DNA of 52,376 nt from Enterococcus lemanii (GCF_016909125.1 NZ_JAFBFD010000019.1:1-52376); one strand, 5' to 3'. Shown: positions 38,535 through 48,614, counted from the stretch's first letter. Program-made: numbers and translations. Notes: generated by a model from the sequence alone, not told the origin.

Positions 38535-38555
38535 ATCTAATCAGTAGACATTAAG

Positions 38556-41500
38556 TTATACTTCTTCTACAAAAAACGAATAAATTTCTTGTGTGTTTAA
38601 AGCGACCAAGTATGTCTTTGTGACTGGTTTTTTTAATGCTTCTTCTAGGGCTTCTTTATATAATCTTAGTTGCCCAGTGTACTTTTCGGCAAATTGTTTG
38701 GCCGCTTGTTCGCCATAAAGATGATCGGTTTTAAAATCAAATAATACAATTCGATCGGGGTATTCAATGTAACCATCAATAATCCCATGTATTAATAAAT
38801 TGGCTTTTTCTTCATCGAAATCTAAGTACACTTCTTTTGCTTCTTTAATCATTGAAAACGGTTGTTCGCGTTTTACGAGTGAGTGATTGGCAATTAATTC
38901 TTGCCCTAATTTTGTTGTAAAGAACCACATAATTTTATCTAGGGGGATTTTTTTTGCGATTTCTTTTGAAAGTCGTTGCTTACAAACGAAACGATCAACG
39001 AGTTCTTCTAATGTTGCTTTTGTGGGTGCACTACTTAAAGGTAACAGTTGCAGTAACGTATGTGTTGCGGTCCCTATTTCTGTGGCCGCAATCGTTTGTT
39101 TTTGCATAAACTTAGGTTGACTTAGTCGCTCGCTGACATAACGATAAGGTTGTTTTTGACTTTGTTCAACCGTTGTCTCCCAAGCAAGTTTAACGATTTG
39201 TTGGTCATCCGGGTCGTTATACAGTCGTTTCATTTCCGAAACACTTTGATAACTCGTTGTTAGCGTCGATTTTTTCATCGGATACTCATAAGTAAGTGTT
39301 TGAAAAACTTCAGTCAAGTCCGGCGCTTCTTCTTCATCAAAAAGCAAAGGTGAACGATCCATTTCAATCGTTTTTAAACGTGTCAATAAATCTTTTTGAC
39401 TCCACCATTCCAATGAAAAAACAGCTGGATGAGGATACGTTTTTGTTGGTATCTCCGCGTCTTCAAAAAATGAAGCTGTTTTTGGATGGCGTATTAAGGT
39501 CAATCCAATCCAGTCCATTAAATTCCCTTTTCGTTTAAAACGCAAGCTTTGACTTAACATCAAATTCGTTTCATTTAAAGCTGGAGACCATTTTTTATAA
39601 GCATCGGCTTGATCTTTATAAGAACCAACTAAATACAATTTTTGTTCCGCTCGAGTTAAAGCAACGTATAATTTTCGCATCTCTTCGGATAGTGCTTTGT
39701 TTAAACGCTTTTGCTGAATCACAAGATAAGGTAAGGTCGTATATTTCACACGCTCGTCATCCACGACTTGGATACCTGCACCCAATTGCTCATCTAAAAC
39801 AAATAACCCATCTAATTCTTGCGTATTAAATTGCTTGTTTAAATCAAGTAAAAAAACAACTGGGAACTCTAAGCCTTTACTTCCATGAACAGTCATTAAT
39901 TGCACCGCATTTTCTTTTGCTTCTGAAAAAGGTTGGGCTAAATCTTTTTCTTTTTCTTGAATTTTTTCGATAAAGCGAATGAATTGATACAACCCGCGGA
40001 AGCTACTTTGTTCATACATTTGAGCTCGGTTTATTAAAGCAATTAAATTTGCATAGCGCTGTTTGCCAGAAGGCAGTCCAATGACGTAATCCAAATAAGC
40101 CGTTTTTTCGTAAATATCCCAAAGCAAATTAGCAATGGTTTGGCGTCGGGCCTGCTCTCGCCAATGCATTAATTGTGTGTAAAAACCTGTCAGTTTTTTA
40201 CCTAGTAAAGAGTTGTGTTCCTTAGCCAGTAAGAAGGCTTCATAATAACTACCAGACATTTTTTCCAAACGAATCAATGCTAGTTCTTCTTCCGTTAAAC
40301 CAACCATTGGTGAGCGTAAAATAGCGGCTAGCGGAATGTCTTGAAAAGGATTATCAATTAACTGCAATAAAGCAATCATTAACTGAACTTCCGTTGCTTG
40401 AAAATAATTTTGAGCATCACTTACTTCTAGTGGAATACCGACCTTTTGGAAGATATCAATTAAAGTTAAATTATTACTTCTAGTTGGTGCTAGTAAGACA
40501 ATATCTCGATAAGTCACGGGACGGTTTTCTTTACTTTTTTTATCATAAATTTCAAATTTTTCTCGCACCAACTGTTGGATTTTTAAAGCCACCATCAGCA
40601 ATTCGCCTTCTGTTTTCCCATCGAAAGTAAATTCTGGTAAATCGGGCGTTTCAAGGAGTTCTACTTCTTTTTCTCCTTTTTCGTATAACAAAAGCTCAGG
40701 TGCAAAATGGGTACTTTCAGGAAAATCAGGAAAACCAGGAACTAACTCAGCCGATTGGTCGTAAGGGATTTGACCTAATTCTTCATCCATCAGTTGTTGA
40801 AAAATATAGTTCGTTAAATGGAGGACTTCACTTCTTGAACGGAAATTTTCCGCTAAAATAATGCGACGACCGCCCGTCTCATTTTCATAATCCAAGTATT
40901 TTTCAATAAACAAGGTCGGATCAGCTAAACGAAAGGCATAGATCGACTGTTTTACATCTCCTACCATGAATTGATTTCCAACTTCTGTCTCTGTATGACG
41001 AACCCAAGATAAAATCGCTTCTTGCAAACGATTGATGTCTTGGTATTCATCAACTAAAACTTCCTTAAATTGTTGGCGATAATAGATGGATGCTTCACTA
41101 CCAAGTTGGTCTTCCCCTTGTAAAATAGCCAGTGCATCGTGTTCCAAATCGTTAAATTCTAATACACCTTTATTTTTTTTATGTTGGTTTAAAGCCACCA
41201 TAAATTCTAGTGTTAATTCAGCTAAAGCAGTGACAATCGGTTGAGCCTTTTGCATCTGTTCCACCATTAAATCTGGTGTGACTGTAAAGAAACTTTGAAT
41301 AGCGCTCAAATTTTCTTTGGCTGCATCCCGTTGTTGTTTTAACCAAGCCGCTTGCTCTTTATACTCTTCTTTTCGTGGAGCACCGGCATAACGTGCAAAA
41401 GAAAGTTGTTGAACCAATGTATATGCTCGCTCTAATTGATCTGATTTGATGGCTTCTAAAAGGTGATACGCTTGATTTTTTTCTTCTTCAAATAAAACAG

Positions 41501-42266
41501 CCAATTTAGTAAATACACTTTGATTGCGCATCTCGTCTAAAGAAACTTGTAGTAAATAAACACTATGGCTTAACGTTTCAATGAAAGCGGGCTTAATTTC
41601 TGCTTGGTAGAGCGGATGGGCAGCTAGAGAAGTTGAAACTTGATAATTTTCAGCTAAATTTTGCAACCACTGTTTTGGATTCGGATGGGCTTGGGCAAAG
41701 CGAAAAAGGGCCATAACTACTTTCGTTAACCCTTCGTCTGAACGATCGCTTGAAAAATTACGGGTCAGTTCAAAGAAGGTCGTTTCATTTTCGGCATACT
41801 TTTCATCGCGCAACGCTTCCCAAACTTCTTCTTGTAACAATAGCCGTTCGGTTTCATCCGTCAATAAACGAAATACAGGATCCAAACCAATTAAATAATA
41901 ATAGCGACGAATCACCGCTAAACAAAAAGCATGGAGCGTCGAAATATGCGCCATTGGTAAAAGCGTCAGTTGGCGTGAAAAATGCTGCCGGCGCTCAGGA
42001 TCACTTTCTTCATTTACGGCTTTTTCTAAAGCGACTTGAATTCGCTCTTTCATTTCTTTGGCAGCTGCTTCGGTAAACGTTACAATTAACAATTCGTCCA
42101 CACCAACGCCACTTTTTAATTTTTCAATGACTCGACGTACAAGAACCGTTGTTTTACCTGAACCAGCCGAAGCCGAAACAAGTAGATGGTCACCCTCGTC
42201 AAAAATTGCTTGCCACTGAGTATCGGTAAAAGTTTCGTTATTTGGTTTTAAAGGAATCTTAGCCAT
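38556..42266 (-). CDS. addA: ATP-dependent helicase/nuclease subunit A (AddA/RexA)
   Basis: Helicase-nuclease subunit that processes double-strand breaks for RecA loading. 1236 residues: UvrD/Rep-type helicase with Walker A SASAGSGKTTVLVRRV near 31, VDEYQDIN near 401, GDVKQSIYAFR near 438, LMTVHGSKGLEFPVVFL near 793 and LYVALTRAEQKLY near 868. The C-terminal RecB-like nuclease has IVLFDFKTDHLYG near 1180. Its start overlaps the addB end by 8 bases. Confidence 0.97.
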   Translation of the reverse strand: MAKIPLKPNNETFTDTQWQAIFDEGDHLLVSASAGSGKTTVLVRRVIEKLKSGVGVDELLIVTFTEAAAKEMKERIQVALEKAVNEESDPERRQHFSRQLTLLPMAHISTLHAFCLAVIRRYYYLIGLDPVFRLLTDETERLLLQEEVWEALRDEKYAENETTFFELTRNFSSDRSDEGLTKVVMALFRFAQAHPNPKQWLQNLAENYQVSTSLAAHPLYQAEIKPAFIETLSHSVYLLQVSLDEMRNQSVFTKLAVLFEEEKNQAYHLLEAIKSDQLERAYTLVQQLSFARYAGAPRKEEYKEQAAWLKQQRDAAKENLSAIQSFFTVTPDLMVEQMQKAQPIVTALAELTLEFMVALNQHKKNKGVLEFNDLEHDALAILQGEDQLGSEASIYYRQQFKEVLVDEYQDINRLQEAILSWVRHTETEVGNQFMVGDVKQSIYAFRLADPTLFIEKYLDYENETGGRRIILAENFRSRSEVLHLTNYIFQQLMDEELGQIPYDQSAELVPGFPDFPESTHFAPELLLYEKGEKEVELLETPDLPEFTFDGKTEGELLMVALKIQQLVREKFEIYDKKSKENRPVTYRDIVLLAPTRSNNLTLIDIFQKVGIPLEVSDAQNYFQATEVQLMIALLQLIDNPFQDIPLAAILRSPMVGLTEEELALIRLEKMSGSYYEAFLLAKEHNSLLGKKLTGFYTQLMHWREQARRQTIANLLWDIYEKTAYLDYVIGLPSGKQRYANLIALINRAQMYEQSSFRGLYQFIRFIEKIQEKEKDLAQPFSEAKENAVQLMTVHGSKGLEFPVVFLLDLNKQFNTQELDGLFVLDEQLGAGIQVVDDERVKYTTLPYLVIQQKRLNKALSEEMRKLYVALTRAEQKLYLVGSYKDQADAYKKWSPALNETNLMLSQSLRFKRKGNLMDWIGLTLIRHPKTASFFEDAEIPTKTYPHPAVFSLEWWSQKDLLTRLKTIEMDRSPLLFDEEEAPDLTEVFQTLTYEYPMKKSTLTTSYQSVSEMKRLYNDPDDQQIVKLAWETTVEQSQKQPYRYVSERLSQPKFMQKQTIAATEIGTATHTLLQLLPLSSAPTKATLEELVDRFVCKQRLSKEIAKKIPLDKIMWFFTTKLGQELIANHSLVKREQPFSMIKEAKEVYLDFDEEKANLLIHGIIDGYIEYPDRIVLFDFKTDHLYGEQAAKQFAEKYTGQLRLYKEALEEALKKPVTKTYLVALNTQEIYSFFVEEV

Positions 42267-45200
42267 TTTGCTCTCCTTCCATTTTTTTCATAATTTCTTC
42301 TTTTGTTAACGGTGTAATCCGATGGTACTGATTTTCTGGTAGCATTACATCGAAATTACAAACGCTACGAAAGGCACAAAATTCGCAAGCTGTTTTCTTT
42401 TTCGTTACTTGATAAAATGGGTTTAGCTGAATATCGCCAGATTGAATCTGGTTCCCACCAGCAATCAGATTTTTTTGATTATGTGCTCGGAGCCGTTCAA
42501 TTTCTTCTTCTTGATAAAACTTATTTGCCGATTGGCCAACTTTCGTTAATTTCCCATCTTTATCCGCTCGAATTGGGAAAACAGAAGAATATTCCTTTTC
42601 AGCTAAAGACTGATCATAAAGCGGGAAAACTTCTGCGTGATCAACAAATAAGCCTTCATATTTGAACGTTTTTAACCGTTCTTTTTCTGTTGCGCCCTCA
42701 ACGGTCACCAGTGGATTTTGGACATGGAAATAATAGGCTCCGGCTGCTTTGGCTTCTTCAATCCCTAATAGTACACTAGCATCTTTTAAAGCGACGTCTA
42801 AATAAGTAATTAACTGCATCGCCAAACCAAAATACGCATCTGTCAAATTAAATTCACGACGGCTCGATTTGTAATCCACCACCGATAGCCAAGTTTCACC
42901 TTGTATCACAGCCGTATCAATTCGGTCAATTTTACCACGAACAAAAAGTTTTCCCCCAGAAGTAAGCGGCAATTCGAGTCCTGGAACGCCTTGTTCTTTT
43001 GCGACTTGACCAAATAGCACTTCTGTTGCTTTTGCTTCAAATTGACTCTTTGTTCCTTGTTGATGCAAGGCCCACGTCACTCTTTCAATCGTCTTGCCTA
43101 ACTGATAACGAATGAATTGCATTCGTGGTGTCGCATCAAGTAAATGGTATTGGCGTTTTCCGAAAATTTCTTGTAAAACTTGATTTACAAAAATTTGCTT
43201 ATCCGCCTCTTTTAAATCGGCCAGACGCACATTCGCTTGAATCAATAAATTCAAAAAGTGGTCCAAAGCATCATGGAAAAATTCCCCTGTAACAATGGGG
43301 CTTAAACCGTAAATTTCTCTTTCTTTTAACCTCAAACCAAAATTTGCAAAGTATTTATATTGACATTCATAAAAGGTTTCCATTCGCGAAACAGAAGTAT
43401 AAATATCTTTACCATAAAGTTTTTTGGTGGTCTTTTCAGAAAGTTTTGTGGGAATATTTTTAGCCATTTGACTCGTTAAGGCTCGTTTAGCTAGTTGTTG
43501 GTAAGAACTTTGTAAAAGGGCCTCTTTTAAAATACGCCAAGCTTTCGGTAAACCAACTTTTTCTTCCTGAACTTGTCGGGTCATTTGGTTTAACTGTCGA
43601 ACCAAGCCACGGTAAGAGCCAATTTGTTCAACTAGTGGACTGGCTAGGCTAAGTGGTTTACGTACTTGAATTGGCACGTTTGCGGCTTGATTTAATCGCT
43701 TTAAATACGTTGACGGTTGAATCTTTTGTTTTTCATCATGACTTGCTGCATAAGTTAAATATAATTTTTGACTGCCTGATAAAAATACATTATACGCCAC
43801 AAAAGGTTCTTGCCGAATCGTTTCTTGCTGACGGTCGCGGATAAAGGCTTGCTCAGGCAAATAAGTATTTAAAAAAGCCCGTTCTTCTCTAGATAATAAT
43901 GTCGCATTTTCAACTTTACGTGGAAAAGTGGCTTCATCTAGTCCAATCGCAAACGTCACTTTCCCTTGTAATGGTCGAGCCAAATCAAGCGGATTGACTT
44001 TAATTTGGTCAATCGCCGTTGGAATTTTACCAAACTGGGCATTCGTTAAGCCACTCGTCAACATCTCTTCAAATAGCGACCATTCAAATGGATCATCACC
44101 GTTAATTTCGACAAATTGGTCTAGTAAGTCCATCAAACTATCCCACGTTTGTTCATGGTTGCGCGCTTCTTCTAACGCACCGTTTTCAATGGCTTGGTCG
44201 CGCCAATGAATCAATTGCCCTTCAATATCTAAGTCCACTAGCATTTGATAAAATAAAGTGACCCCTTCGCGAATCGTTGTTGCTTTTTTTAGTTGTTTAA
44301 AAAAAGTAACAATATCCCGCCGAAATGCTTGGCGTACTTGATTCGTCTGCTCTGTTAAAATTTGCGTGTCTTTCATTTGACTCGCTTCAAAATCATAATC
44401 AATTAACTGCCAATCCGCTTCTTTTAGCCAAGCATTGCCTTGAAACTGGTGAGCTAAGGCAACATTTTCTGTCAAATCAACTTGATAACGAAACTGATTG
44501 CGCGCGTCTTGCCAACTCGTTGCTTCTTTCGACCAATCCTTTGGAATATACAGCTCGCTTCTTAAAAAGCGAAAAATATCTTTTAAGCGATAATGATATT
44601 TCGGTAAAACAAATAAAGCTTGGATCATCTCAATTAGCGGATGCTCTTCCATCTTTTTATTTTCATCTAAATAAAAAGGTAAAGACATCTCTTTAAATAT
44701 ACTTGGTAACAGCGGGTAGTAGACCGCTGGCGTTAACGTTAACAATTGAATGTCACGATAGCGCAAAGCTTGCCCTAGCTTTTTCGATTGGCTCATTAAA
44801 CGTTTAATTTCGACAGCAATTTGGCGCAACTCTTCTTCTGGTGTGGCCACTTGCCAAATTTCGACAAAATCATTCACCTCTTGTTCTAGGCGTTGATTGG
44901 TCCGCCAGTGTGTCTCAAGCCCATGAAAACTTGGTGAAACGTCCGTTAACTGCGCGGCCTTTTGGTCAAAATAAACCGGGATTTGTTGATCTAAAGCAAA
45001 TTGCTTCAATAATTGATAAGTTTCTTTTCCTTCAAAAAACAAGTCATGCGTTGCAAATTGACTTTGCGCCTGATCCATGACCACATCGACACAAAGATTC
45101 GCTTTCATCATCAAAACTTGTAAGAGCGCGAACTCTTGCGCTGAGAACTTTGAAAAGCCACTTACAATAAATTTCGTTTGCTGAAGAGAATCAAGTAAAG

Positions 45201-45813
45201 CTTGGGCCTCTTCGCCTTCACTGGTTAAAAAATTCGTCAATGAAACAAGCGGTTGCTCGATTTGTAAATCACGTTTGGCTAATTCTTCTTCATAAGTTAA
45301 AAAAATCAATTGTAATTCTTTTAACTTCATTTGAAAATTGGCTTCTTGGGTCGACTGTTTTTTAGTTTCATCCGGTAGCATTAAGTTATTCATCTCAATT
45401 TTGCCTAATTGAAACTCTTGATACAACTCAAGTAATTGCGCGATAAACCCTTTTTGATTGACTTCTCGCCGATACAAAATAAGCTGCTCACTTATTTGCG
45501 TTAATACTTTACGCATTAAAAGGGTACTTCCAGTTTCATTTAATGCAGGTTTTCCTAAATGGCCGGCACGTTCTAAAAAATACCAAGATAAGCGTTGAAA
45601 ACTATAAACTTGGCTTTTAATGGTGCTGAACGATTGGCTTTCTTCGGCTTCTTTTAAAGCCGTCAAAAGCTCCATCTCGCGTTCAAATTTATTATAGTTT
45701 GGTACTAGAAAAAAAACTTCGCGATTCGGTTTAAGTAACCATTCTCGCGCCATTTGAATCAGTGTTGTTTGGTGATCGGTGCTACTTGTTCCCGTCACAA
45801 ATTGTAGTGTCAT
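42259..45813 (-). CDS. addB: ATP-dependent helicase/nuclease subunit B (AddB/RexB)
   Basis: Partner of AddA, holding the second nuclease, an inactive helicase-like part and an iron-sulfur staple. 1184 residues. Nuclease VVDYKSSRREF near 977; cluster cysteines in ECQYKYF near 818 and ACEFCAFRSVC near 1143-1152. The N-terminus MTLQFVTGTSSTDHQTTLIQ aligns with the Walker A of Bacillus AddB (GRSGSGKT), but GKT is replaced by HQT, so ATP binding there is probably lost, as in lactic-acid-bacterial RexB. ATG with AAAGGAGGC. First gene of addB-addA. Confidence 0.95.
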   Translation of the reverse strand: MTLQFVTGTSSTDHQTTLIQMAREWLLKPNREVFFLVPNYNKFEREMELLTALKEAEESQSFSTIKSQVYSFQRLSWYFLERAGHLGKPALNETGSTLLMRKVLTQISEQLILYRREVNQKGFIAQLLELYQEFQLGKIEMNNLMLPDETKKQSTQEANFQMKLKELQLIFLTYEEELAKRDLQIEQPLVSLTNFLTSEGEEAQALLDSLQQTKFIVSGFSKFSAQEFALLQVLMMKANLCVDVVMDQAQSQFATHDLFFEGKETYQLLKQFALDQQIPVYFDQKAAQLTDVSPSFHGLETHWRTNQRLEQEVNDFVEIWQVATPEEELRQIAVEIKRLMSQSKKLGQALRYRDIQLLTLTPAVYYPLLPSIFKEMSLPFYLDENKKMEEHPLIEMIQALFVLPKYHYRLKDIFRFLRSELYIPKDWSKEATSWQDARNQFRYQVDLTENVALAHQFQGNAWLKEADWQLIDYDFEASQMKDTQILTEQTNQVRQAFRRDIVTFFKQLKKATTIREGVTLFYQMLVDLDIEGQLIHWRDQAIENGALEEARNHEQTWDSLMDLLDQFVEINGDDPFEWSLFEEMLTSGLTNAQFGKIPTAIDQIKVNPLDLARPLQGKVTFAIGLDEATFPRKVENATLLSREERAFLNTYLPEQAFIRDRQQETIRQEPFVAYNVFLSGSQKLYLTYAASHDEKQKIQPSTYLKRLNQAANVPIQVRKPLSLASPLVEQIGSYRGLVRQLNQMTRQVQEEKVGLPKAWRILKEALLQSSYQQLAKRALTSQMAKNIPTKLSEKTTKKLYGKDIYTSVSRMETFYECQYKYFANFGLRLKEREIYGLSPIVTGEFFHDALDHFLNLLIQANVRLADLKEADKQIFVNQVLQEIFGKRQYHLLDATPRMQFIRYQLGKTIERVTWALHQQGTKSQFEAKATEVLFGQVAKEQGVPGLELPLTSGGKLFVRGKIDRIDTAVIQGETWLSVVDYKSSRREFNLTDAYFGLAMQLITYLDVALKDASVLLGIEEAKAAGAYYFHVQNPLVTVEGATEKERLKTFKYEGLFVDHAEVFPLYDQSLAEKEYSSVFPIRADKDGKLTKVGQSANKFYQEEEIERLRAHNQKNLIAGGNQIQSGDIQLNPFYQVTKKKTACEFCAFRSVCNFDVMLPENQYHRITPLTKEEIMKKMEGEQNG

Positions 45814-45965
45814 CGGATTGCCTCCTTTATTTTATTTCAAGTAAAGCCATTTATATGAAGATTCGAAAATCAAAATTTTTCAATCTATCCTAATTGTAAC
45901 ATACCCTAACATTTCTTCGTTTATTTCTAGCAAAAAAAAAAGCCTCCTCTCGCTCTTCTAATAAC

Positions 45966-46004
45966 AAAAAAGCGCTCCTTAAATAATACGCATCTAAGGA
46001 ACGC
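45966..46004 (-). terminator. Terminator of the 159-residue membrane protein gene
   Basis: Minus-strand arms GCGTTCCTTA and TAAGGAGCGC with TTTTTT after, five bases past the stop codon. Confidence 0.85.
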
Positions 46005-46008
46005 CCGG

Positions 46009-46488
46009 TTAAGGCTGATTTAAAATAATGTCAATCGTTGTCCCTTTTTTTAAACGTTTGGATAAAAAAGGCAACAACTCTTCTAGCGACTGGGTAAAAA
46101 TGAAAAGGGGCAAGCGTAAACCCAATCGAAAAAAATTTACTTTTAAAACTTGATTCTCGCTATCATGAAAAATAACAACTCGATCGATTTCACTATATTT
46201 TACACCGCGATTATCCATTGAATGAGTCACAATCCGATTTTCGGCTAATCCACGATTATTAAATAGATAACTCAATACGACTAACACCACTAATCCCCCA
46301 CGCATCACTTCTTGCCAATCGTCCACTTTCATATAAAATAAGAAAATAAACAACGCACTAAAAACGGGCCAAATAAAACTCTGATTGCTTTTTCTTTTTG
46401 CAACAAAGACTAACTCTTTTCTTAATAAAAAAAGATAACTGTATAAAACAACCGTAAAAATACCGAGTAAAAGATTAAAAACAGCCAT
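46009..46488 (-). CDS. Uncharacterised membrane protein with a C-terminal soluble domain
   Basis: 159 residues, family not recognised. Three hydrophobic segments (about 2-22, 37-53 and 64-77) and then about 80 mostly soluble residues with alternating strands: NRIVTHSMDNRGVKYSEIDRVVIF, ending in a helix LEELLPFLSKRLKKG. The pattern is reminiscent of PH-like bYdbS/YokE-type domains (GVKYSEIDRVVI), which I offer only as a possibility. ATG with AGGAGGA just ahead. A single gene, divergent from the DUF308 gene. Confidence 0.75.
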   Translation of the reverse strand: MAVFNLLLGIFTVVLYSYLFLLRKELVFVAKRKSNQSFIWPVFSALFIFLFYMKVDDWQEVMRGGLVVLVVLSYLFNNRGLAENRIVTHSMDNRGVKYSEIDRVVIFHDSENQVLKVNFFRLGLRLPLFIFTQSLEELLPFLSKRLKKGTTIDIILNQP

Positions 46489-46602
46489 TTTATCCTCCTA
46501 ACTAACCACTTTCTTCTATTTTAACATATTTTTATTTCCGATTTCGCTTTTTCTTTGTTAAAATAAAGAAGAAAAGAAAGTTTAAGAAAGGAGACGTTTT
46601 TT

Positions 46603-47127
46603 ATGGGTAGTTTATTAAAACAGTTCCAACGTTATACTTTTATTCGAGCACTTGTTTATTTTATTACAGGTTTAATCGCTTGGTTTTACCCAGCGGAGTT
46701 TACTAAAGGAGTGATTTGGATTGTAGCTGGTTATGTGGGTATTTTGGGTCTACTGAGTGTTTTTTCTGCACTCAAAGAAAAGAAACGCAGCGGAATCATC
46801 GGTATCGAGGTTTACTTTGGTGTGATTTTAATCATTGCGGCACTCGCTATTTTGGTTTTAACAAAACCTTTATTAACACTAACCACTATTATTATTGGCT
46901 TACTCATCGTTTTCAATGGTTCGATGCGCATTTTCCAAGCACTTAGTCTAAAAAGTATGAACCAAGCCTTTTTACCTTGGATTTTATACGGGATTATCTT
47001 AATTGTTGTTGGCTTGTTTTTAATGTTTAATGCGACAACAAGCATCATGACCATTATTGCCGGCATTCTCATTTTTATGGGAGTCTCAGAAATGATTGGT
47101 TATTTCCAATTACGAAAATTAAACTAA
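46603..47127 (+). CDS. HdeD/DUF308 family membrane protein
   Basis: 174 residues with about five to six membrane helices in two DUF308 repeats: FIRALVYFITGLIAWFYPAEF ... WIVAGYVGILGLLSVFSALKEK, then LPWILYGIILIVVGLFLMFNATTSIMTIIAGILIFMGVSEMI. Enterobacterial HdeD acts in acid resistance; the role in Gram-positives is unknown. ATG with AAGGAGAC nine bases ahead. Single gene between a divergent neighbour and its own terminator. Confidence 0.88.
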   Translation: MGSLLKQFQRYTFIRALVYFITGLIAWFYPAEFTKGVIWIVAGYVGILGLLSVFSALKEKKRSGIIGIEVYFGVILIIAALAILVLTKPLLTLTTIIIGLLIVFNGSMRIFQALSLKSMNQAFLPWILYGIILIVVGLFLMFNATTSIMTIIAGILIFMGVSEMIGYFQLRKLN

Positions 47128-47140
47128 GCTTCTCTTTGTC

Positions 47141-47168
47141 AAAAGCGCCTAAAGTTTAGGCGTTTTTT
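47141..47168 (+). terminator. Terminator of the DUF308 gene
   Basis: CGCCTAAA / TTTAGGCG hairpin with an A-run before and TTTTTT after. Confidence 0.9.
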
Positions 47169-47295
47169 ATTTAATGTCCTATGAGTCAAACGTTAAGAGA
47201 ATCTTATTTTTTTATCATAAATTTCGTGCTATCTAGTATTTTCAAAAAAGCTATAGTATAGTAAGAAGAGAACAAATGGAGGATGGTGATATCAA

Positions 47296-47742
47296 GTGAA
47301 GAAAATTAACGAAGATACTGGCCACCCGAACGATTTACCCGTTATTTTTGAGTATGATCAACAAGGGAACATTATTGGCAAAATCTCTATCAACGATTGG
47401 AAAGCAAAAAAAGAAGAGGCCGAAAAACTAAACGAAATTGAAATTAAACTTTACCGTGAATCGATTCACTATTATACCAATAAAGACTTTGATAAGGCAG
47501 AAGATATTCTTTTATTTTTAATTAATCAAACCGATTATACCCACTATGAGTACGTGGAACGCTTAGCGAATCTTTATCGCCGGCAAGCAAACACTTCAAA
47601 AGAAAAAGAACTGTTACTTAAGGCTAGAAGAAATATGGGTGGCCTTGCTGTCAACGAAGGAATTATTCATCGAATTGACAAACGCTTAGAAAAAAATGCA
47701 AATGCCACAGCTAAAGGAAAAATGTCTTTGGCGACGGATTAA
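47296..47742 (+). CDS. TPR-like cytoplasmic protein of unknown function
   Basis: 148 residues, soluble, helical. After a short N-terminal part (DLPVIFEYDQQGNIIGKISINDWKAKK) the rest is charged amphipathic helices. YRESIHYYTNKDFDKAEDILLFLINQTDYTHYEYVERLANLYRRQ (residues 54-98) resembles two tetratricopeptide repeats. GTG start, with GGAGG 13 bases and GGTGAT five bases ahead. It is followed 13 bases later by a small acidic gene and both share a terminator. Confidence 0.75.
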   Translation: MKKINEDTGHPNDLPVIFEYDQQGNIIGKISINDWKAKKEEAEKLNEIEIKLYRESIHYYTNKDFDKAEDILLFLINQTDYTHYEYVERLANLYRRQANTSKEKELLLKARRNMGGLAVNEGIIHRIDKRLEKNANATAKGKMSLATD

Positions 47743-47755
47743 TGGAGGATTCAAA

Positions 47756-47920
47756 ATGGGCTTAAAATTTCAACGAGAAGATTCTTTAGATAAAATGTTT
47801 GAAGAATTTGCTTTTTTACCAGAAGACTTAGAAAAAGAGGCAGAAGAAAAAAACAAAGCGCTACAACGATTCCTAGAACCACAACCAAATGAAAACAAAG
47901 AAACAAAGCAAGAAAATTAA
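47756..47920 (+). CDS. Small acidic protein, 54 residues
   Basis: Begins MGLKFQREDSLDKMFEEF, highly charged, Glu/Lys-rich, no membrane segment; family not recognised. The ATG at 47756 is seven bases after GGAGGATT, a strong site. The same frame is open further upstream, but that part overlaps the TPR gene without a start signal. Co-transcribed with the TPR protein; possibly its partner. Confidence 0.7.
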   Translation: MGLKFQREDSLDKMFEEFAFLPEDLEKEAEEKNKALQRFLEPQPNENKETKQEN

Positions 47921-47965
47921 AAATAAACCCTTTTGAGATTTTTTCTCTTAAGGGTTTATTTTTTA
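47920..47965. terminator. Bidirectional terminator between the small acidic gene and engB
   Basis: AAATAAACCCTT / AAGGGTTTATTTTTT stem between convergent genes, with T-runs on both strands. Confidence 0.88.
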
Positions 47966-47968
47966 TGC

Positions 47969-48550
47969 TTAAATAAATTTTTCGATTGCAGCCCAAGCTT
48001 CTTCTTTCCCCATTTTTGTTTCAGATGAGAATAAAACAAATTGGTCTGCTGAATCAAATTCTAGCGCTTTTTTTACAATACTTTCGTGTTTGTTCCATTT
48101 ACCGCGTGGAATTTTATCAGCTTTTGTTGCAACGACAATCACCGGAATATCATAATATTTCAAATATTGATACATTTGAATATCATCTTCTGTCGGTTTA
48201 TGGCGTAAATCGACCACTGAAATGACGGCTTTTAACTGCTCTCGTTGTGTTAAATAGGTCTCGATCATCGTCCCCCATTTTGCGCGCTCTGTTTTTGAAA
48301 CTTTGGCGTAACCGTAACCTGGCACGTCAACAAAATGAAGAGCGTTTTCGATTAAATAAAAATTTAAAGTTTGTGTTTTTCCAGGTTTAGAAGACGTTCG
48401 CGCTAAATTTTTACGGTTAATTAGGGTATTAATAAAAGACGATTTCCCGACATTTGATCGCCCAGCTAAGGCAATTTCTGGTAAGGGACTTTCTGGATAT
48501 TGTGCAGGTGACACCGCACTAATCACAATTTCTGCTGAATGGACGTTCAT
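47969..48550 (-). CDS. engB: Ribosome-assembly GTPase EngB/YsxC
   Basis: Essential GTPase of 50S maturation. 193 residues. G1 [14 protein letters not shown] near 27, [13 protein letters not shown] near 54, G3 [12 protein letters not shown] near 74, G4 [14 protein letters not shown] near 141. The ATG at 48550 gives [29 protein letters not shown] lies ahead. It follows clpX, as in Bacilli, but with a strong hairpin between. Confidence 0.96.
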   Translation of the reverse strand: MNVHSAEIVISAVSPAQYPESPLPEIALAGRSNVGKSSFINTLINRKNLARTSSKPGKTQTLNFYLIENALHFVDVPGYGYAKVSKTERAKWGTMIETYLTQREQLKAVISVVDLRHKPTEDDIQMYQYLKYYDIPVIVVATKADKIPRGKWNKHESIVKKALEFDSADQFVLFSSETKMGKEEAWAAIEKFI

Positions 48551-48586
48551 TTTTTCATTCCTTCCTTCTAGATAAACATTAGAATT

Positions 48587-48614
48587 AGCCAGATTGTAAG
48601 CAAACAATCTGGCT
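48587..48614 (-). other. Hairpin without U-run between clpX and engB
   Basis: Perfect 11-base arms AGCCAGATTGT and ACAATCTGGCT with a 6-base loop. The minus-strand sequence after it is AATTCTAATG, with no T-run. It may be a partial terminator or an mRNA processing/stabilising element dividing clpX from engB. Confidence 0.75.
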
